This document shows, in pieces, positions 8,011 through 17,208 of a stretch of 64,000 nt of DNA. The first letter of the stretch is position 1; each line of letters begins with the position of its first letter. Both the position numbers and the translations under genes were made by a program. This DNA comes from Puia sp. (GTDB taxonomy: Bacteria; Bacteroidota; Bacteroidia; Chitinophagales; Chitinophagaceae). The stretch spans positions 53,319-117,318 of the forward strand of contig JARLGZ010000094.1 of assembly GCA_031292515.1 (NCBI GenBank). The letters run 5' to 3'. Under the pieces are notes generated by a model. That model was not told where the DNA came from and made no database searches. It worked only from the letters and a program-made list of their open reading frames with translations.

Positions 8011-8659
8011 AACCAGGAAGATCGTCGTCATAGGACCCGAGTCCACGGGCAAAAGTACTCTTTGCGAATGTCTGGCCGCTCATTACCAAACGACCTGGGT
8101 ACCGGAATATGCCCGCGAGTATCTCCTTGCAAATGGGAACCGGTATACGTATGAAGATCTTCTTACGATCGCAAAAGGGCAGTTGGAGCGAGAGGACGAG
8201 ATAGTGAGTAGCGGGTACCCGGTAGCGAGTGGCGTTCCTGGGGTGAATGGCGTTCCGGCGGTAAACGGCAAGTTGTCAGTGGCGAGTGATGAGACGATGA
8301 GAGAGGAAGGCGCGGGCAAGCCCCATTCACTACTGACCACTCACAACTCTATACCGATCTTCATCGACACTGATATGTATGTGATGAAGGTATGGAGTGA
8401 ATTTGTGTTTGGCCGCTGTCACCAGTGGATCCTCGACCGGATCGTATCCCGCCGCTACGACCTTTACCTGCTTTGCAATACGGACCTGCCCTGGGTAAAG
8501 GACGAGCTCCGTGAGTACCCCGATCTGGCGACCCGCGAAAAGCTGTTCCATATCTACAAGGATCTCCTCGTCAACCAGGATACACCCTGGGCCGAGATCA
8601 GCGGGGATAACGGGCAGCGCCTGCAAAAAGCGATCGAAGCCGTTGACGGCGGCCGTTAA
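8003..8659 (+). CDS. NadR-type ATPase, ribosylnicotinamide kinase, with in-frame insert
   Basis: The 218-residue protein resembles the kinase domain of NadR. It has a P-loop GPESTGKST at residues 11-19, the segment VPEYAREYL near residue 33, and FIDTDMYVMKVWSEF after residue 120. It should phosphorylate nicotinamide riboside brought in by PnuC, whose gene it overlaps by eight bases. Residues about 68-116 are odd: a low-complexity stretch (VPGVNGVPAVNG) between two conserved blocks that are normally only a few residues apart. The DNA there matches a repeat family found elsewhere in the window. Whether the protein stays active is not known, but the frame and all motifs are intact. Confidence 0.88.
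   Translation: MRETRKIVVIGPESTGKSTLCECLAAHYQTTWVPEYAREYLLANGNRYTYEDLLTIAKGQLEREDEIVSSGYPVASGVPGVNGVPAVNGKLSVASDETMREEGAGKPHSLLTTHNSIPIFIDTDMYVMKVWSEFVFGRCHQWILDRIVSRRYDLYLLCNTDLPWVKDELREYPDLATREKLFHIYKDLLVNQDTPWAEISGDNGQRLQKAIEAVDGGR
8202..8351. repeat. AGTGAGT-type inverted-end element, copy A, inside the kinase gene
   Basis: The left end TAGTGAGTAG and the right end (reverse complement TAGAGTTGTGAGTGGTCAGT) resemble the ends of the elements at 12421 and 29446. Length is 150 bp, exactly 50 codons, with no stop codon in the gene's frame. The interior holds imperfect 18-21 bp tandem units (GGCGTTCC). Confidence 0.6.
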
Positions 8660-8723
8660 CAAACAGGAAAGAGTCCGGGTGGGAAAGTCTTGTTAATTTC
8701 GTTTTCATTTATTCCGCTTCCGC

Positions 8724-10373
8724 ATGTCCCTGCACAACCCCGGGTCGTTCATCCGGAAACACCATAAGCTGCTTTTTTTCGGCGCCTGGTTGCTGATCAA
8801 TCTCGTTCAGGCGGGCGGGACAGAGCTATTCGACGATGAAGCTTACTATTGGGTCTATTCCAGGTTCCCCGCCTGGGGCTATTTTGATCATCCGCCGATG
8901 ATCGCGATCCTTATCCGGGCAGGCTATCTGCTTTTCCACAATGAATTCGGTGTCCGGTTATTGATCGTCTGCGCGGGTACGGCGACGCTGTACTTTATCG
9001 GAGAGCTGACGGCGAGGAAGGATGACCGCTTGTTTTATGCCATGGCCTGTGCGATGGCCGTCCTACAGATCGGGGGGTTTATGGCCGTCCCGGATATTCC
9101 CCTGCTGTTTTTTGCGACCCTGTTCTTTTGGGTATACAGGCTTTTTCTCCGGCAAACGAATCTTCGTCATGCGCTGCTGCTCGGCCTCGTCATTGCCCTC
9201 ATGCTATACAGTAAATATCATGGTCTCCTGGTCATCGTTTTTACTTTTTTGTCTTTCCCGCGACTCTTATTAAAATACGCTTCCTGGCTGGCTATCGGGG
9301 TCGCCATCCTGCTCTACTTTCCACATATTTACTGGCAGTACCAGCATGGGTTTCCTTCCATTCAATTTCATTTGCTGGGGCGCAATGCCGCGCATTATCA
9401 GGCGAGTTTCACCATAGAGTATATCATCGGTCAGCTGTTGATGGCGGGACCCTTTGCCGGGTTTATCCTCATTGGAGCCGCGCTCGTGTACCGACCTGCC
9501 GACAGGCTGGAAAAAGCGTTGCGATATAACCTGGTGGGGTTCTATCTTTTTTTCCTGCTGAGCACCTTAAAAGGGCGTGTCGAAGCCAATTGGACCCTTC
9601 CCTCTCTGATCGGGCTGATGGTGCTGAGCCATCAGTATCTCGTCGACAGGGAAAGGCTGGCCAGGTGGATCTATCGCCTGGCGCCACTGACTCTCATGGG
9701 GGTGATGATCGGAAGGACCTATATGATGATGGATCTTCCCCGTTCCCGGTCCATTCTGAAAGATGAAGTCCATGGCAACAGGCAATGGGTAGGTGTTATC
9801 AGGCGGCAATCGGGCGGTCTGCCCGTGGTTTTTCTTGACTCCTACCAGCTGGCTTCGAAATACTGGTTTTATTCCGGACTGCCCTCCTTTTCATTGAATT
9901 CCCCCTATGGGCGCCGCAATAATTTCAACTTCTGGTCGCTGGAGGACTCATTGACCGGCAAGCGGGTCTACGTCGTCGGCCCAATACGGAACCCTGTCTT
10001 CACGGAAAAAATAGATCTTCCCGGGTGGACAAAAAATAAGGGGAAGCGGGTCGATCGATACTTTTCCTTTTCGAGGGTGTCGGTGGGTGCTGACGGGATG
10101 GTGTCTGTTCCCGCGGCTTGTCTGCCGCTTTTCCAGCAGCCGGAATTTGCCCCGATAAGAATAGAGGCCGCTATCTTTAAAGAGGATTCGCTGGTCGGCT
10201 TCTTTCCAACCGGTATGGTGCTGAAAGACCTCCGGAAGACCCGGACCCCCTTTCCCGGCTATACCCCACCGGCTTTGCCCGCAGGCGCCTATCAGCTCCG
10301 TTACTCCCTTTCCTCGTGTATAACGGGCACTCCGACTGTCAATAGCGCCGGTTTCACGCTGATTATTCCTTAA
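8724..10373 (+). CDS. ArnT/PMT-like GT39-fold membrane glycosyltransferase
   Basis: The 549-residue protein has about ten to eleven transmembrane segments and the early acidic motif ELFDDEAYYW followed by YFDHPPM, typical of the PMT_2 / ArnT glycosyltransferase superfamily that uses polyprenyl-phosphate sugars on the outer face of the inner membrane. The C-terminal 150 residues are soluble. The acceptor (lipid A, protein or other glycan) cannot be read from sequence. It is convergent with mtgA and ends four bases from it. Confidence 0.85.
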   Translation: MSLHNPGSFIRKHHKLLFFGAWLLINLVQAGGTELFDDEAYYWVYSRFPAWGYFDHPPMIAILIRAGYLLFHNEFGVRLLIVCAGTATLYFIGELTARKDDRLFYAMACAMAVLQIGGFMAVPDIPLLFFATLFFWVYRLFLRQTNLRHALLLGLVIALMLYSKYHGLLVIVFTFLSFPRLLLKYASWLAIGVAILLYFPHIYWQYQHGFPSIQFHLLGRNAAHYQASFTIEYIIGQLLMAGPFAGFILIGAALVYRPADRLEKALRYNLVGFYLFFLLSTLKGRVEANWTLPSLIGLMVLSHQYLVDRERLARWIYRLAPLTLMGVMIGRTYMMMDLPRSRSILKDEVHGNRQWVGVIRRQSGGLPVVFLDSYQLASKYWFYSGLPSFSLNSPYGRRNNFNFWSLEDSLTGKRVYVVGPIRNPVFTEKIDLPGWTKNKGKRVDRYFSFSRVSVGADGMVSVPAACLPLFQQPEFAPIRIEAAIFKEDSLVGFFPTGMVLKDLRKTRTPFPGYTPPALPAGAYQLRYSLSSCITGTPTVNSAGFTLIIP

Positions 10374-10377
10374 TGGT

Positions 10378-11100
10378 TTACTGGATAAGCTTTTGGATAT
10401 CAGGATCATCCTGCAGATGCGTCATTTGAACAAGGATCCAGGGATAACGGCCCGCGACGTGTCGGGAGAGGGGTTTTATCGTAAAGACCCTGGGGTTGGG
10501 GAGACAGGCCGCGATCATGGCCGCTTCCTGCCGGGTGAGGTTTTTTGCGGGTTTGTTATAATAGTGGCGGGAGGCTGCTTCGATGCCATAGATCCCCTTG
10601 CCCATTTCCGAGACGTTCAGATAGAGTTCGAGGATGCGTCTCTTACCCCAGAGGAGCTCGATCATGAAGGTGAAGTAGACTTCCAGCGCCTTCCGGAGCC
10701 AGCTCCTGCCCTGCCACAGGAAGACATTTTTTGCGACTTGCTGGCTGATGGTGCTGGCCCCATGAAGGGATTTGCTTTTCTGGTTATGTTTCATCGCCTT
10801 CTCGATGGATTTGAAATCGAAGCCGTCGTGGTCGGGGAAAAGCTGATCTTCGGAGGAGATGACGGCTAGTTTTGCATACGGGGATATGTTCTTCATTCCC
10901 GTATAATCCCGTTTCAGCCCTTCGCCGGAGAAAAGGCTGCCCAACTGTGTAAGGGTAATGGGCGGGTTCACCCATTTCAGCAGGAGGAGATAGCAAAACT
11001 GGAAAAAAAACAAAAAGACAAAGATCCTTTTGACCCATCTCCAGGTCCGGGGGATCAGCCCCTTGGTGTTTAACGCCATCCGATATGATTGGAGGCTCAA
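10378..11100 (-). CDS. mtgA: Monofunctional peptidoglycan glycosyltransferase MtgA
   Basis: The 240-residue protein has a single N-terminal membrane anchor (about residues 25-42) and one GT51 domain. Catalytic Glu84 is in SSEDQLFPDHDGFD, and the other family motifs HGASTISQQVAKN and ELYLNVSEMGKGIYGIEAA follow. It has no transpeptidase domain. It polymerises lipid II into glycan strands in the periplasm. A start at Met8 is also possible. Confidence 0.95.
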   Translation of the reverse strand: MSLQSYRMALNTKGLIPRTWRWVKRIFVFLFFFQFCYLLLLKWVNPPITLTQLGSLFSGEGLKRDYTGMKNISPYAKLAVISSEDQLFPDHDGFDFKSIEKAMKHNQKSKSLHGASTISQQVAKNVFLWQGRSWLRKALEVYFTFMIELLWGKRRILELYLNVSEMGKGIYGIEAASRHYYNKPAKNLTRQEAAMIAACLPNPRVFTIKPLSRHVAGRYPWILVQMTHLQDDPDIQKLIQ

Positions 11101-11145
11101 ATTTGCGTTTTTTTTAGCAATGAAGCCTCCTTTTATCGTACTAAT

Positions 11146-11688
11146 TTACTGATCCCGCAGATCCCGGCCCTCTTCACCGGACGGTTTACCAGGGCGAATT
11201 TTGGGGGGCGCTTTCAGGGACAGGTAATCCAGGGTATACTTGTGCCCCATATAATATTTCTTATTCCCGGCCCTTCTCAGCAGCCAGCCGCCTACCAGCA
11301 AGGCGCTTCCGGTGATATACCCGGTCGTCGTATACCAAAGATTGGCGGGGTCTTTTCTGACCATTCCGTTGACGGCACCGAGGACAAATACGCCGACACC
11401 CGCAGCCATGAGGATGGTGCCGTCGGCCGCGTAGTTCAGGCTGGTCCGGTCGTAGCTGATCGCCGCGATCTCTTTGTAGTGAAAGGGTGCGCCATCCAGG
11501 AACAAACTGTCATTGCGCAGATTGGTAATCATGCCGGTGAGCCACTGATGGTAGACCGTCTCCATGGTAAGCTCCATACCAACGGTGTAGCTACGGACAT
11601 GGGCCCCGTTCTTTTTGAGGATGAGGATGTCCGACTGAGCCGGGCTCAAAAAGGGAAGAAGGACAAAAAAGATGGACAGGCGTATCAT
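11146..11688 (-). CDS. Conserved hypothetical protein with signal peptide and membrane segments
   Basis: The 180-residue protein starts with a cleavable-looking signal peptide (IFFVLLPFLSPAQS). A beta-rich region of about 75 residues follows, reading like a small envelope domain (ILILKKNGAHVRSY, ITNLRNDSLFLDG). Two hydrophobic segments around residues 88-135 and a basic tail end the protein. I do not recognise a named family. It lies 45 bases upstream of mtgA on the same strand and could be cotranscribed with it. Confidence 0.75.
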   Translation of the reverse strand: MIRLSIFFVLLPFLSPAQSDILILKKNGAHVRSYTVGMELTMETVYHQWLTGMITNLRNDSLFLDGAPFHYKEIAAISYDRTSLNYAADGTILMAAGVGVFVLGAVNGMVRKDPANLWYTTTGYITGSALLVGGWLLRRAGNKKYYMGHKYTLDYLSLKAPPKIRPGKPSGEEGRDLRDQ

Positions 11689-11772
11689 TTAAACAGGTCT
11701 TTGTTTTGCCGGTGATCAAATGAGGATTGACAAACTTACAGCGCGGCCTTGCAATCGGATTGTTAATGCCCG

Positions 11773-12408
11773 CTATTTTTTCACATAAAAAATGACGCCC
11801 CACAAAAGAACGATGCCGAACCCGACCAGGATCGTGCCGGAGATCCTATTGATAATGGAAAGGTTATGTACCGTCAGCTTCTTGCCCAGGCGGCCGGACA
11901 TCAGCACTTTTCCCACGTCGGCGGCCATATTGATAAGAAGGCACACGGAAAAAATGATGAGTCTTTCCCGGAGGGTATGTTTCACAGACAGGATCGTCGC
12001 GTTTCCCAACCAAAAAAGTATGACGCCCGGGTTCAGGGTGTTGATGATAAACCCGGAGGCAAAAATTTTGGCGACATCCCTTTTCCGGAAACGGTTGGCG
12101 CCTCCTTCCCCGTCCGGGGCGATGTTCACTTTTTTAAAGAATACAAAATAGACTCCCATGCCGATCAAAAAGGCGCTCCCGCCGAAGGCGATGGCCCGGG
12201 TATGTTCCAGCAATTCGGAAACGAGGGCCGTCAGGGTGTTGCTCAATATGACCAGTAGAATATCGCTGACCCAGACACCGGCCACAAAACTAAATCCTCC
12301 CCTATATCCGTTATTGAGACTTTGCTTGATAATCGTGAAAATAATCGGCCCTACCGAGAGGGCCAGAACAAATCCCAGCGCTAATCCTTTCAATATGGCC
12401 TCCATCAT
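11773..12408 (-). CDS. LysE-family amino-acid exporter
   Basis: The 211-residue protein has about six transmembrane segments and the family N-terminus GFVLALSVGPIIFTIIKQSLNNGYRGG, where the SVGP block is the LysE/RhtB signature. Such proteins export amino acids or their analogues by proton antiport. A repeat element separates it from the upstream GH3 gene on the same strand. The substrate is not predictable. Confidence 0.9.
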   Translation of the reverse strand: MMEAILKGLALGFVLALSVGPIIFTIIKQSLNNGYRGGFSFVAGVWVSDILLVILSNTLTALVSELLEHTRAIAFGGSAFLIGMGVYFVFFKKVNIAPDGEGGANRFRKRDVAKIFASGFIINTLNPGVILFWLGNATILSVKHTLRERLIIFSVCLLINMAADVGKVLMSGRLGKKLTVHNLSIINRISGTILVGFGIVLLWGVIFYVKK

Positions 12409-12420
12409 AGCTGTGTCTTT

Positions 12421-12540
12421 TAGTGAGTAGTCCTTTAGTGAGTGGTGAATAGTGAGTGGTGAGTGGGTTCGTGCCCGGGCTAATCGTTAATAGCTGATGG
12501 CCAGCATAAACAGTGAGCAGTGACCACTGACCACTGACTA
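12421..12540. repeat. AGTGAGT-type element, copy B
   Basis: The 120-bp segment begins with TAGTGAGTAGTCCTTTAGTG and ends with TGACCACTGACCACTGACTA, so its ends are imperfect inverted repeats made of AGTGAGTGGT / AGTCAGTGGT units. It abuts the stop codon of the GH3 gene with no intervening base. It fills almost all the space between the GH3 and lysE genes. Confidence 0.7.
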
Positions 12541-14067
12541 TCACACGCTTCCTGTTTCCAGGAAACGCTGCCAATCGCGGAGCATTTGGCCCTTCAGCAC
12601 CCGGGGGAATTTATGTTGTCCCCCGATCTTCCCTTTCAGCTGCATAAATTCCATAAATTTCGCCTCCGGCAGTACTTTGACATAGATATCTTTCAATGCA
12701 TTATTCCTTTCGACGGCGTAATCATCATTCAATTCTTTTAGTTTCTGATCGATCCTCAGGCGAATCGCCTCCGGGTCGGCGCTGTCATCGCTCGCCAGAT
12801 ACCATTGATGGGCAAAAAACAAGCCATGGGGGATGCCTGCCACCGTAAATTCGGGGATGGAAATGTTTAGCTCCTCACTGACCAGCTGCAAGGCTTTGTT
12901 CATATTATCCACGCTCAGGTGTTCTCCCACCAGGCTTAAAAAGTGTTTCGTGCGACCCGTGATGATGATCTCGCAGCGCTCCTTGTCGACGAACCGGACG
13001 GTATCACCGATCAGGTAGCGCCATGCGCCCGCGCTGGTACTTAGCAACAGTGCATAATCTTTCCCTTCTTCCACCTCGTGGATCAGGTAGGCTTCGGGGT
13101 TTGGCACCAGGTTTCCGTCATGGTCGAAATTCCTATCGTCAAAAGGTACAAACTCGAGGAAAATATGTTCATTCGTGACCAGCCTCATCCCTTCGGCGTA
13201 TTGGAGGTCCTGGTAGGCGATAAATCCTTCGGATGCCAGATAGGTTTCGATATAGGTGATGGGTTTGCCCAAAAGCTTCTCGAATCCTTTCTTATAAGGT
13301 TCAAAGGATACTCCGCCATGTACGAAAAACCCCAGGTTGGGCCAGATCTCATGGATATTTTTCAGGTTATAACGTTCGATCACCTTCTCCATGCACATCT
13401 GAATCCAGGCCGGCACCCCTACTACAAAACCGATATCCCAGTTTGGGGCAAGTTTTACGACTTCCTCCAGTTTACGCGTCCAATCCTTTGTCCGGGCGAT
13501 CTTCTTGCCTGGTTTATAAAAGGGAGAGAACCAAAAAGGGACTTTTTTGGCCGTAATACCGCTGAGGTCACCGGCATAATAGCCCGGCCCTTTTTGAAGG
13601 TCGGTGCTGCCGCCGATCATAAGCCAGCCTTTGCCGATGCTCTTCACGGGGATGTCATGATAGTTACGAAGCGTCAGCAGCTGTTTGATCATAACGATCT
13701 TGTTGCCCCGCAAAAGGTCGTTGGTGATTGGGATATATTTACTGCCCGCTTCCGAAGTTCCGGATGAAAGGGCATAATACTTGATCTTTCCGGGCCAGCA
13801 TACATCGGCCTGCCCTTCCAGGGTCTTGTCCCACCAGGCGTCGTAGATCTTGTTATAGTCGAAGGTAGGGACCAGTTCCTGGAATTTTTTGCCGGGATTA
13901 CGGCTAAGCAGGATCTCATCGAACCTGTATTGCTGCCCGAATTGCGTGAATCTTGCCTTCCTGAGCAGTTTTCTCAATACCTTGACTTGCTGCCGCCTCG
14001 GAGACTTCTGGGGCAACCGCAATGCTTTTGCCAGCGAATTGGGTAGTTGAATTTCAATCAACGCCAT
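12541..14067 (-). CDS. GH3 auxin-responsive-family acyl-adenylating enzyme
   Basis: The 508-residue protein belongs to the GH3 family of ANL-type adenylating enzymes. The ATP-binding motif YYALSSGTSEAGSKYIPIT lies near residue 97, the second motif YIETYLASEGFIAYQ near 272, and the C-terminal IITGRTKHFLSLVGEHLS near 370. Plant members conjugate acids such as auxin and jasmonate to amino acids. The bacterial members are widespread in Bacteroidota and their substrate is unknown. An upstream TAATTTTG on the minus strand may be its -7 element. Confidence 0.9.
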   Translation of the reverse strand: MALIEIQLPNSLAKALRLPQKSPRRQQVKVLRKLLRKARFTQFGQQYRFDEILLSRNPGKKFQELVPTFDYNKIYDAWWDKTLEGQADVCWPGKIKYYALSSGTSEAGSKYIPITNDLLRGNKIVMIKQLLTLRNYHDIPVKSIGKGWLMIGGSTDLQKGPGYYAGDLSGITAKKVPFWFSPFYKPGKKIARTKDWTRKLEEVVKLAPNWDIGFVVGVPAWIQMCMEKVIERYNLKNIHEIWPNLGFFVHGGVSFEPYKKGFEKLLGKPITYIETYLASEGFIAYQDLQYAEGMRLVTNEHIFLEFVPFDDRNFDHDGNLVPNPEAYLIHEVEEGKDYALLLSTSAGAWRYLIGDTVRFVDKERCEIIITGRTKHFLSLVGEHLSVDNMNKALQLVSEELNISIPEFTVAGIPHGLFFAHQWYLASDDSADPEAIRLRIDQKLKELNDDYAVERNNALKDIYVKVLPEAKFMEFMQLKGKIGGQHKFPRVLKGQMLRDWQRFLETGSV

Positions 14068-14136
14068 TGAGGAAAGGTGTTGTTGGTTGCGGCCAAAATT
14101 AAGCTTTTGGAGGGAAAGACCGCAGATACAAGTGCC

Positions 14137-14144
14137 TATTTTTG
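14137..14144 (+). promoter_or_regulatory. Possible -7 element
   Basis: TATTTTTG fits TAnnTTTG and lies 27 bases before the ATG at 14172. No TTG is found at the right distance upstream. Confidence 0.3.
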
Positions 14145-14171
14145 TTATATTTATTCTTTATTCCAACGACG

Positions 14172-14894
14172 ATGAAATTGAAACTAACGCCGGCGTACGT
14201 ATTATCCTTTCTGTCCCTTGTATTCCTGGTTCATGAGTTGCATGACTGGGCTCATGTCATTGCAGCGAGGTTTATTTGCGGCTGCTGGGGCCTCCGCACT
14301 TTCGATTACTGGACCTTTTGCGCTCATTGCAACACGGACCCGGAGTTTCAGGCGCTTGCCTGGTTTGCCGGACCTGCCGTCAGTTATATCGTCGTCTGGA
14401 CAGGTTGGTGGTTGATGGACCCCAGGAGTTCTCCCAAACGGAAGTCGCTGGGGTTTTCCCTGCTCTTCAGCGCACTGCCCTTTACCAGGATCCTGGCCGC
14501 GGCGGTAGGCGGGGGAGATGAAACCCTGGGGCTTCGACAGATCTTCCAGCAGGAAGATGGGGGGAACCATCATCTTGTGGCAGTTGCGGGCCTGCTACTG
14601 GTGCTGGCCCTGACCGTCGTCCCGCTCGTTCGCGCGCTGAATATTTTGCCGGGCTGGCTGGCAAGGCTGCTGGTCTTTGTTCCTTTCCTGCTGCTTCCCA
14701 TGTATCCCGACCGGTTTATCGTTTCCTACTGCATGAATAAATTGCTGGCGACAGGATTCCTGTCCGAACCTTTTGTCGGCGGCGCTTCGCAGCTGGTGAC
14801 TGTTTGGTTCCTTTTCCTGGCGGCGATCCTTCTGCTCACGAAAAAGAGCCTGTCCAATCTTTTTAAAGTCAGCGGAAAAAGAGCTACAATATGA
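14172..14894 (+). CDS. Polytopic membrane protein with M50-like histidine motif
   Basis: The 240-residue protein has about six hydrophobic segments. Segment one carries HELHDWAH, which looks like the zinc motif of site-2-type (M50) proteases but is out of register: HELHD lacks the last His of HExxH, and HDWAH has Asp in place of Glu. A Cys/His group (CGCWG, FCAHC) follows near residues 36-56. I cannot assign a function. An active zinc protease is doubtful, a metal-binding membrane protein is possible. Its last 11 bases overlap the end of the convergent glycosyltransferase gene. Confidence 0.7.
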   Translation: MKLKLTPAYVLSFLSLVFLVHELHDWAHVIAARFICGCWGLRTFDYWTFCAHCNTDPEFQALAWFAGPAVSYIVVWTGWWLMDPRSSPKRKSLGFSLLFSALPFTRILAAAVGGGDETLGLRQIFQQEDGGNHHLVAVAGLLLVLALTVVPLVRALNILPGWLARLLVFVPFLLLPMYPDRFIVSYCMNKLLATGFLSEPFVGGASQLVTVWFLFLAAILLLTKKSLSNLFKVSGKRATI

Positions 14895-16086
14895 TTGTCC
14901 TTCCTTTATCCTTGTTGGAATGGCTGCCGGTAACGGAATGGCTGCCGGATGCGTGGATGAGATAGCCGGCGCCCGGTCTTTTAGCCATTTCGGCGATAAT
15001 CCTTTTAAAGGAGAAGGCAGGGCCTTCGCAGAATAATATGTCGAGAGCCTGTCCCGGATCTTCTACGAAGATCCTGCCTTCGGCGGGTCCGTTCGTTCCT
15101 TGTTCTTTCGCGGCAAACCGCTCTTTCAGCGCCGCCATCGTCTGCGGATCTCCTGTTATGCAGGTGGGAGTACCCGCCTGCTTCGCGGCGGGTCCCCTGC
15201 GTTTTTTTAGGGTCCCCTTTCCGGTGTACTTCCCGAAGAGCTGAAAAATGGCGGACAGCAGGCCCCGGCAGGCGATTGCGGAATCCATCAAAAAAATGAA
15301 CCCGATGCCGGCGCCTCTTTTGAAGTATTTGTGGGAGAACTGGCTCATCGCCTTATAAAACTGCTTTACATACCGGGCGTCTTTTTGGGTGCTCTCGCCT
15401 TTAAAATGGATGATCGTGGTGGAGGCGACATAGTAATTCGCATATCCTGCCAGGCGAATCCGGTGGCTCAGGTCTATGTCTTCGGCGTACATAAAAAACC
15501 TCTCGTCAAAGCCCCCGGTATGCTCGAGGACCTGTCTTCTAACGAGCATACAGGCGCCGGACAGGATGGGTGCCGGCCCATTTTTCGTAGCATCGGTGCC
15601 ACCGAGATAATAGCCCGCGAAAAAACGCGAATCCGGGAAGAGGGTTGTCAACCCCGAGAGTTTACAAAAGGAAGCCCATGGCGAAGGGAAGCCACGCCTG
15701 GACTCCTTTAAAAAGGCGCCGCTGCCATCGATCATGCGCAGGCCGATCGCGCCAGCCGCCGGAGTCTCCGAAAGAAAGGCCACCCCCACCGCAAGGCTAT
15801 CTTCCGCGAGGATTGTGTCCGGGTTTAAAAACAAAACATACTCGCCCTGGCTCGCTGCCAGGCCCAGGTTGTTGGCCCTGGCGAAGCCTGTGTTCTCCGG
15901 GCTGGCGATAAAGCGGACGGACGGGAATTTCGGCGCCAGGTATTCCAGGCTACCATCCTGCGAAGCGTTATCCACTACCAGGATCCCTGCCGGGCCCGGA
16001 TATTGCAGAAGGGCTTTTTCAACGGCATGAAGACATTGCTCGAGGAAGTATTTTACATTATAGTTGACGATAATAACGGATAGCAT
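14884..16086 (-). CDS. Family 2 glycosyltransferase (rhamnosyltransferase-like)
   Basis: The 400-residue protein begins MLSVIIVNYNVKYF and contains the GT-A fold motifs VVDNASQDGS, FLNPDTIL (the DxD-like site) and GGFDERFFMYAEDIDLSHR. This is the WbbL-like GT2 group that adds sugars to cell-surface polysaccharides. Residues after about 300 form a second, less conserved part seen in Bacteroidota homologues. The extreme C-terminus has the duplicated GSHSVTGSHSN, encoded by two copies of GGAATGGCTGCCGG on the plus strand. A longer frame upstream exists, but the family start is at 16086. Confidence 0.9.
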   Translation of the reverse strand: MLSVIIVNYNVKYFLEQCLHAVEKALLQYPGPAGILVVDNASQDGSLEYLAPKFPSVRFIASPENTGFARANNLGLAASQGEYVLFLNPDTILAEDSLAVGVAFLSETPAAGAIGLRMIDGSGAFLKESRRGFPSPWASFCKLSGLTTLFPDSRFFAGYYLGGTDATKNGPAPILSGACMLVRRQVLEHTGGFDERFFMYAEDIDLSHRIRLAGYANYYVASTTIIHFKGESTQKDARYVKQFYKAMSQFSHKYFKRGAGIGFIFLMDSAIACRGLLSAIFQLFGKYTGKGTLKKRRGPAAKQAGTPTCITGDPQTMAALKERFAAKEQGTNGPAEGRIFVEDPGQALDILFCEGPAFSFKRIIAEMAKRPGAGYLIHASGSHSVTGSHSNKDKGRTIIL

Positions 16087-16175
16087 GGGAATGGCGGACT
16101 GTAAAACTACGAAGTGGAGGCAACATAATTTGCATTTCTTTGTTGAACCTGCATATAATCTAAAGGGGCATGGGC

Positions 16176-17165
16176 ATGAAAATAAAATCATTGGGCAGAC
16201 AAGGGTTGCAGGCTTCCGAGCTCGGACTGGGCTGCATGGGTATGAGTGAATTCTACGGAGGCCGAAACGATGCGGACTCGCTCAAGACTCTCGACCGGGC
16301 GTTGGAACTGGGCATTCAATGCTGGGATACCGCCGATGCCTATGGTCCTCATTTGAATGAAATACTGATAGGCAAGGCCCTCAATGGCCGGAGAGAAAAG
16401 ATAACGCTGGCGACCAAATTCGGCATTGTCCGGGATCCGTCGGACCCCACGAAGCGTGGTTTCGATGGCAGCCCTGCTTATGTAAAAGCTTCGTGTGAAG
16501 CCAGTCTTCGGAGGCTGGGGACAGACCGGATCGATCTGTATTATCTGCATCGGGTAGACCCGAAGACCCCCATCGAATCGACTGTCGAGGCCATGGGAGA
16601 GCTGGTGAAGGAGGGAAAGGTGAGAGGGATCGGTCTGTCCGAGGTGAGCGTTGACACGCTGAAAAGAGCGCATGGGGTTTTCCCCGTTTCCGCCGTCCAA
16701 ACGGAATATTCCTTGTGGACCCGTGACCCGGAGGACGGTGTCCTGGCTGCCTGCAGGGATCTGGGGATTGCCTTTGTCGCTTACAGCCCCCTGGGAAGAG
16801 GGTTTCTTACGGGTCAGATTAAGAGATTCGAGGATCTGGAGGCGGACGACTATCGTCGTTTTTCACCGCGATTCCAGGGAGAGAATTTTGCGAAGAACCT
16901 GGACCTGGTCACAAAAATCACCGAAATGGCCTCTCTGAAGGGATGCACCAGTTCCCAGCTTGCACTGGCCTGGGTACTAGCGCAGGGTGATCATGTTTTT
17001 CCTATTCCCGGAACCAAGCGAATTCCTTTTCTGGAAGAAAATGCCGGCGCGCTGAATGTCGTTTTTACGACCGAAGAACTGGAGGAAATTGACCGGATCG
17101 CCCCCAGGGGCGCCGCGGCAGGGCTTCGTTATCCGGAATCCATGATGGGGAGTGTTAATAAGTAA
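16176..17165 (+). CDS. Aldo/keto reductase
   Basis: The 329-residue protein is a complete AKR barrel. It begins [23 protein letters not shown], has the catalytic Asp/Tyr in [12 protein letters not shown], Lys in TKFGIV and His in YYLHRVDP, and the C-terminal NADPH-binding [13 protein letters not shown]. It resembles the AKR11/AKR13 groups of plant and bacterial reductases. The physiological carbonyl substrate is unknown. It is divergent from the GT2 gene. Confidence 0.93.
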   Translation: MKIKSLGRQGLQASELGLGCMGMSEFYGGRNDADSLKTLDRALELGIQCWDTADAYGPHLNEILIGKALNGRREKITLATKFGIVRDPSDPTKRGFDGSPAYVKASCEASLRRLGTDRIDLYYLHRVDPKTPIESTVEAMGELVKEGKVRGIGLSEVSVDTLKRAHGVFPVSAVQTEYSLWTRDPEDGVLAACRDLGIAFVAYSPLGRGFLTGQIKRFEDLEADDYRRFSPRFQGENFAKNLDLVTKITEMASLKGCTSSQLALAWVLAQGDHVFPIPGTKRIPFLEENAGALNVVFTTEELEEIDRIAPRGAAAGLRYPESMMGSVNK

Positions 17166-17197
17166 GGGGCCGGGAGTGTAGTTCGGGTAGGGCACAT

Positions 17198-17205
17198 TAT
17201 CTTTG
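17198..17205 (+). promoter_or_regulatory. -7 element directly before the IMPase gene
   Basis: TATCTTTG lies three bases before the ATG at 17209. A GTG sits at 17176-17178, 19 bases upstream, as a weak -33 match. The geometry predicts an almost leaderless mRNA. Confidence 0.45.
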
Positions 17206-17208
17206 CGC

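Noticed and set aside
14915..14948. Two copies of GGAATGGCTGCCGG as a possible mobile element end
   Set aside because: Only two short copies, 18 bases apart, within the C-terminal codons of the GT2 gene. Explained by a local duplication encoding GSHS.
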